Source: CAYYIS01 sp964470965
Lineage (GTDB): Bacteria > JAAXHH01 > JABIQT01
Direction: 5' to 3'
DNA length: 64,000 nt
NCBI GenBank assembly: GCA_964470965.1
Contig: CAYYIS010000007.1
Location: forward strand, 1 to 64,000
Each line of letters starts with the position of its first letter. The stretch's first letter is position 1. The translations under genes and the position numbers were made by a program. The notes beneath the pieces are model-generated. The model was not told where the DNA came from. It saw only the letters and a program-made list of their open reading frames with translations, and made no database searches. Positions 62,800-64,000 of this stretch are shown in pieces.

Positions 62800-63768
62800 C
62801 TACCGGAATTTCCCCGGGGGACCATAGGGGCTATCGGCGAAAACAGCCAGCAGGTTTTCCGCCCAGGGCTCTGACGGCAGGAATCCGGCACAATCGTTCC
62901 AGCCAGATTCGAACGCCCCGCGGAACAAGGGCTCCGCATATTTCCGGGGCCAGGTGCCTATGAGCTTGAAAATGATCTGGTACGGTAGGGTTTCAGACTC
63001 CTGGGTGTCCTGTTTCGGATGGCATAGATACTCTATTGCCGCGGGATAGAGCCGTGTTCCATACCGATAGAGTAGATCCTCAACCTGCTCCGATCTGCCC
63101 GCAGCTAAATAGAGCAGGGGGAGCATGGCCCCTCCCGGCAGATTCCCATCATCCACACCGATTAATTCCTGCAACGCAGCATCTTTATCAAAACCATCCT
63201 GGAGCTCCAGGAAGTGCGTAAACCGCTTGTCGATGCTTGGCGGGGCAGGAGGGTTAGGGACCGGGCTCATTCTCTGTTCAGGTGGAAAGAAAATCCGGTT
63301 CTGATGCATATCCATAAAGGCTGCGAGTATCACACTTTTGGTTTCATAACCGGAAAGCTCCGGCCGAAAATCCCCCAGTGTATCCGCCGCCATTATCAGC
63401 CAGCCGGCAACATTCACCTCATCACCGTTGAACAGTTGCGCCCGGACTGCATCGTTGGGCTCATTCAGAAGGCCGCGCACCTCCGCAGCATCCATTTCAG
63501 GACCGTTCTCCGCTCTGTGCGCTACCTCAAGAATCGTGGCAATGGTACGCAGACCGGTATCGTCACGGATTTCCAGTATATTCCGTAACTTCTCCAGCTG
63601 CTTCGGAACGAATTGCCCCACGGGACGGATCAATTCCCATCCCCCGGATATCTCACGTCCCCCGCGCCCGGACCGCTGACGACCCTGCGCCATCCAGTCC
63701 TTGACAATTCTGACGATCAGTATCCAGGCGATAATTATAAGGAGGAAAAATAGGAAACGCGTCAGCAT
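62800..63768 (-). CDS. Membrane-anchored hypothetical protein
   Basis: A 322-residue protein with one N-terminal membrane segment (MLTRFLFFLLIIIAWILIV) and a large soluble part with helical repeats. No family is recognised. It lies next to the partial M20 peptidase and may share its transcript. No further function can be given. Confidence 0.7.
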   Translation of the reverse strand: MLTRFLFFLLIIIAWILIVRIVKDWMAQGRQRSGRGGREISGGWELIRPVGQFVPKQLEKLRNILEIRDDTGLRTIATILEVAHRAENGPEMDAAEVRGLLNEPNDAVRAQLFNGDEVNVAGWLIMAADTLGDFRPELSGYETKSVILAAFMDMHQNRIFFPPEQRMSPVPNPPAPPSIDKRFTHFLELQDGFDKDAALQELIGVDDGNLPGGAMLPLLYLAAGRSEQVEDLLYRYGTRLYPAAIEYLCHPKQDTQESETLPYQIIFKLIGTWPRKYAEPLFRGAFESGWNDCAGFLPSEPWAENLLAVFADSPYGPPGKFR

Positions 63769-63796
63769 AATACATATCCGTGAGGTGATGTCAAAC

Positions 63797-64000
63797 TCAT
63801 TTCATCCCCAATAAATCCGCTGCTACACCGCAGTATGCACGTGCTACATTTACCATGGAGTTGATGTCGACGAATTCGTTGGCCATGCAGGTGTTACCGC
63901 CTTCGGGACCGTAGACTAGAGTTGGGATTCCGCCGTGGACCGCGAAATGGTTGGTGTCAGCCACGCTGCGGGCGAGGGCATAGGTGATGGGGCGCCCCAA
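63797..64000 (-). CDS. Partial M20-type metallopeptidase (C-terminal end)
   Basis: The last 67 residues of a gene whose 5' part lies beyond the right edge. The segment TDTNHF-like ADTNHFAVHGGIPTLVYGPEGGN plus ANEFVDINSMVNVARAY is the C-terminal metal-site region of M20 peptidases such as ArgE/DapE or succinyl-diaminopimelate-type amidohydrolases. The final His (here in TNHF) binds the metal dimer in full proteins. The end at 63797 precedes the hypothetical gene by 28 nt. Confidence 0.85.
   Translation of the reverse strand: MGRPITYALARSVADTNHFAVHGGIPTLVYGPEGGNTCMANEFVDINSMVNVARAYCGVAADLLGMK

Overview
This is a 64 kb piece of a bacterial chromosome with moderately high GC. A run of exactly 100 Ns at 33477-33576 marks a scaffold join, so it is probably a metagenome-assembled genome. 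I see no rRNA, tRNA, CRISPR array, phage or insertion sequence. Tandem phytanoyl-CoA dioxygenase-like genes, a formylglycine sulfatase, Gfo/Idh/MocA and GH4 enzymes, sodium:solute symporters, and an FCB-type C-terminal secretion tail suggest an uncultivated heterotroph of the Latescibacterota/Poribacteria kind. That placement is an inference from gene content, not a phylogenetic result.

Layout. 1-2.75 kb (minus): three PhyH-type dioxygenases and a propeller-like gene cut by the left edge. 2.9-7.2 kb: an SMP-30 lactonase/SSS symporter operon, divergent from an exported PLP enzyme. 7.8-9.5 kb: a lone oligopeptide-binding protein. 10-14 kb (minus): an operon of GH4 glycosidase, two hypothetical proteins and a homologue of the animal pyrophosphate/ATP exporter ANKH. 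14-19.4 kb (plus): SGNH hydrolase, BNR propeller, lyase-like protein and an enolase-superfamily sugar-acid dehydratase. 19.6-23.7 kb (minus): fucU, a saccharopine-dehydrogenase-like enzyme, a metallophosphoesterase and a sulfatase. 24-30 kb (minus): PLP decarboxylase, PEGA lipoprotein, and a sugar ABC importer whose binding protein is fused to a permease. 30-33.4 kb (plus): serine hydrolase, CE15-like esterase, threonine dehydratase. 33.6-42.6 kb (minus): methyltransferase and amidohydrolase, then an operon of a KdaD-like dehydratase, a beta-decarboxylating dehydrogenase, a duplicated CPBP-protease membrane protein, a DUF3311-like protein and a symporter. 42.8-49.6 kb: MFS transporter, exported amidohydrolase, CPBP protease, secreted fn3-like protein, TPP enzyme. 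49.7-62.7 kb: more conserved genes (glnE fragment, glnA, htrA, psd, pssA, DUF4321, gatA, gatB), an Nramp-like transporter and an oxidoreductase. The right edge holds a membrane-anchored hypothetical protein and a partial M20 peptidase.

Together the accessory genes look like a scavenging lifestyle on sulfated, fucose- or uronate-containing polysaccharides. Esterases, a sulfatase and a lyase-like protein act on the polymer; ABC, SSS and MFS carriers import products; and FucU, GH4, the enolase-superfamily dehydratase, the KdaD-like dehydratase and dehydrogenases feed sugar acids into central metabolism. The most unusual items are the ANKH homologue, the binding-protein/permease fusion, the duplicated CPBP protein between sugar-acid and transporter genes, a glnE half-gene abutting an RND efflux remnant, a secretion-tail gene with an in-frame stop, and a palindrome that supplies the -35 boxes between divergent operons.
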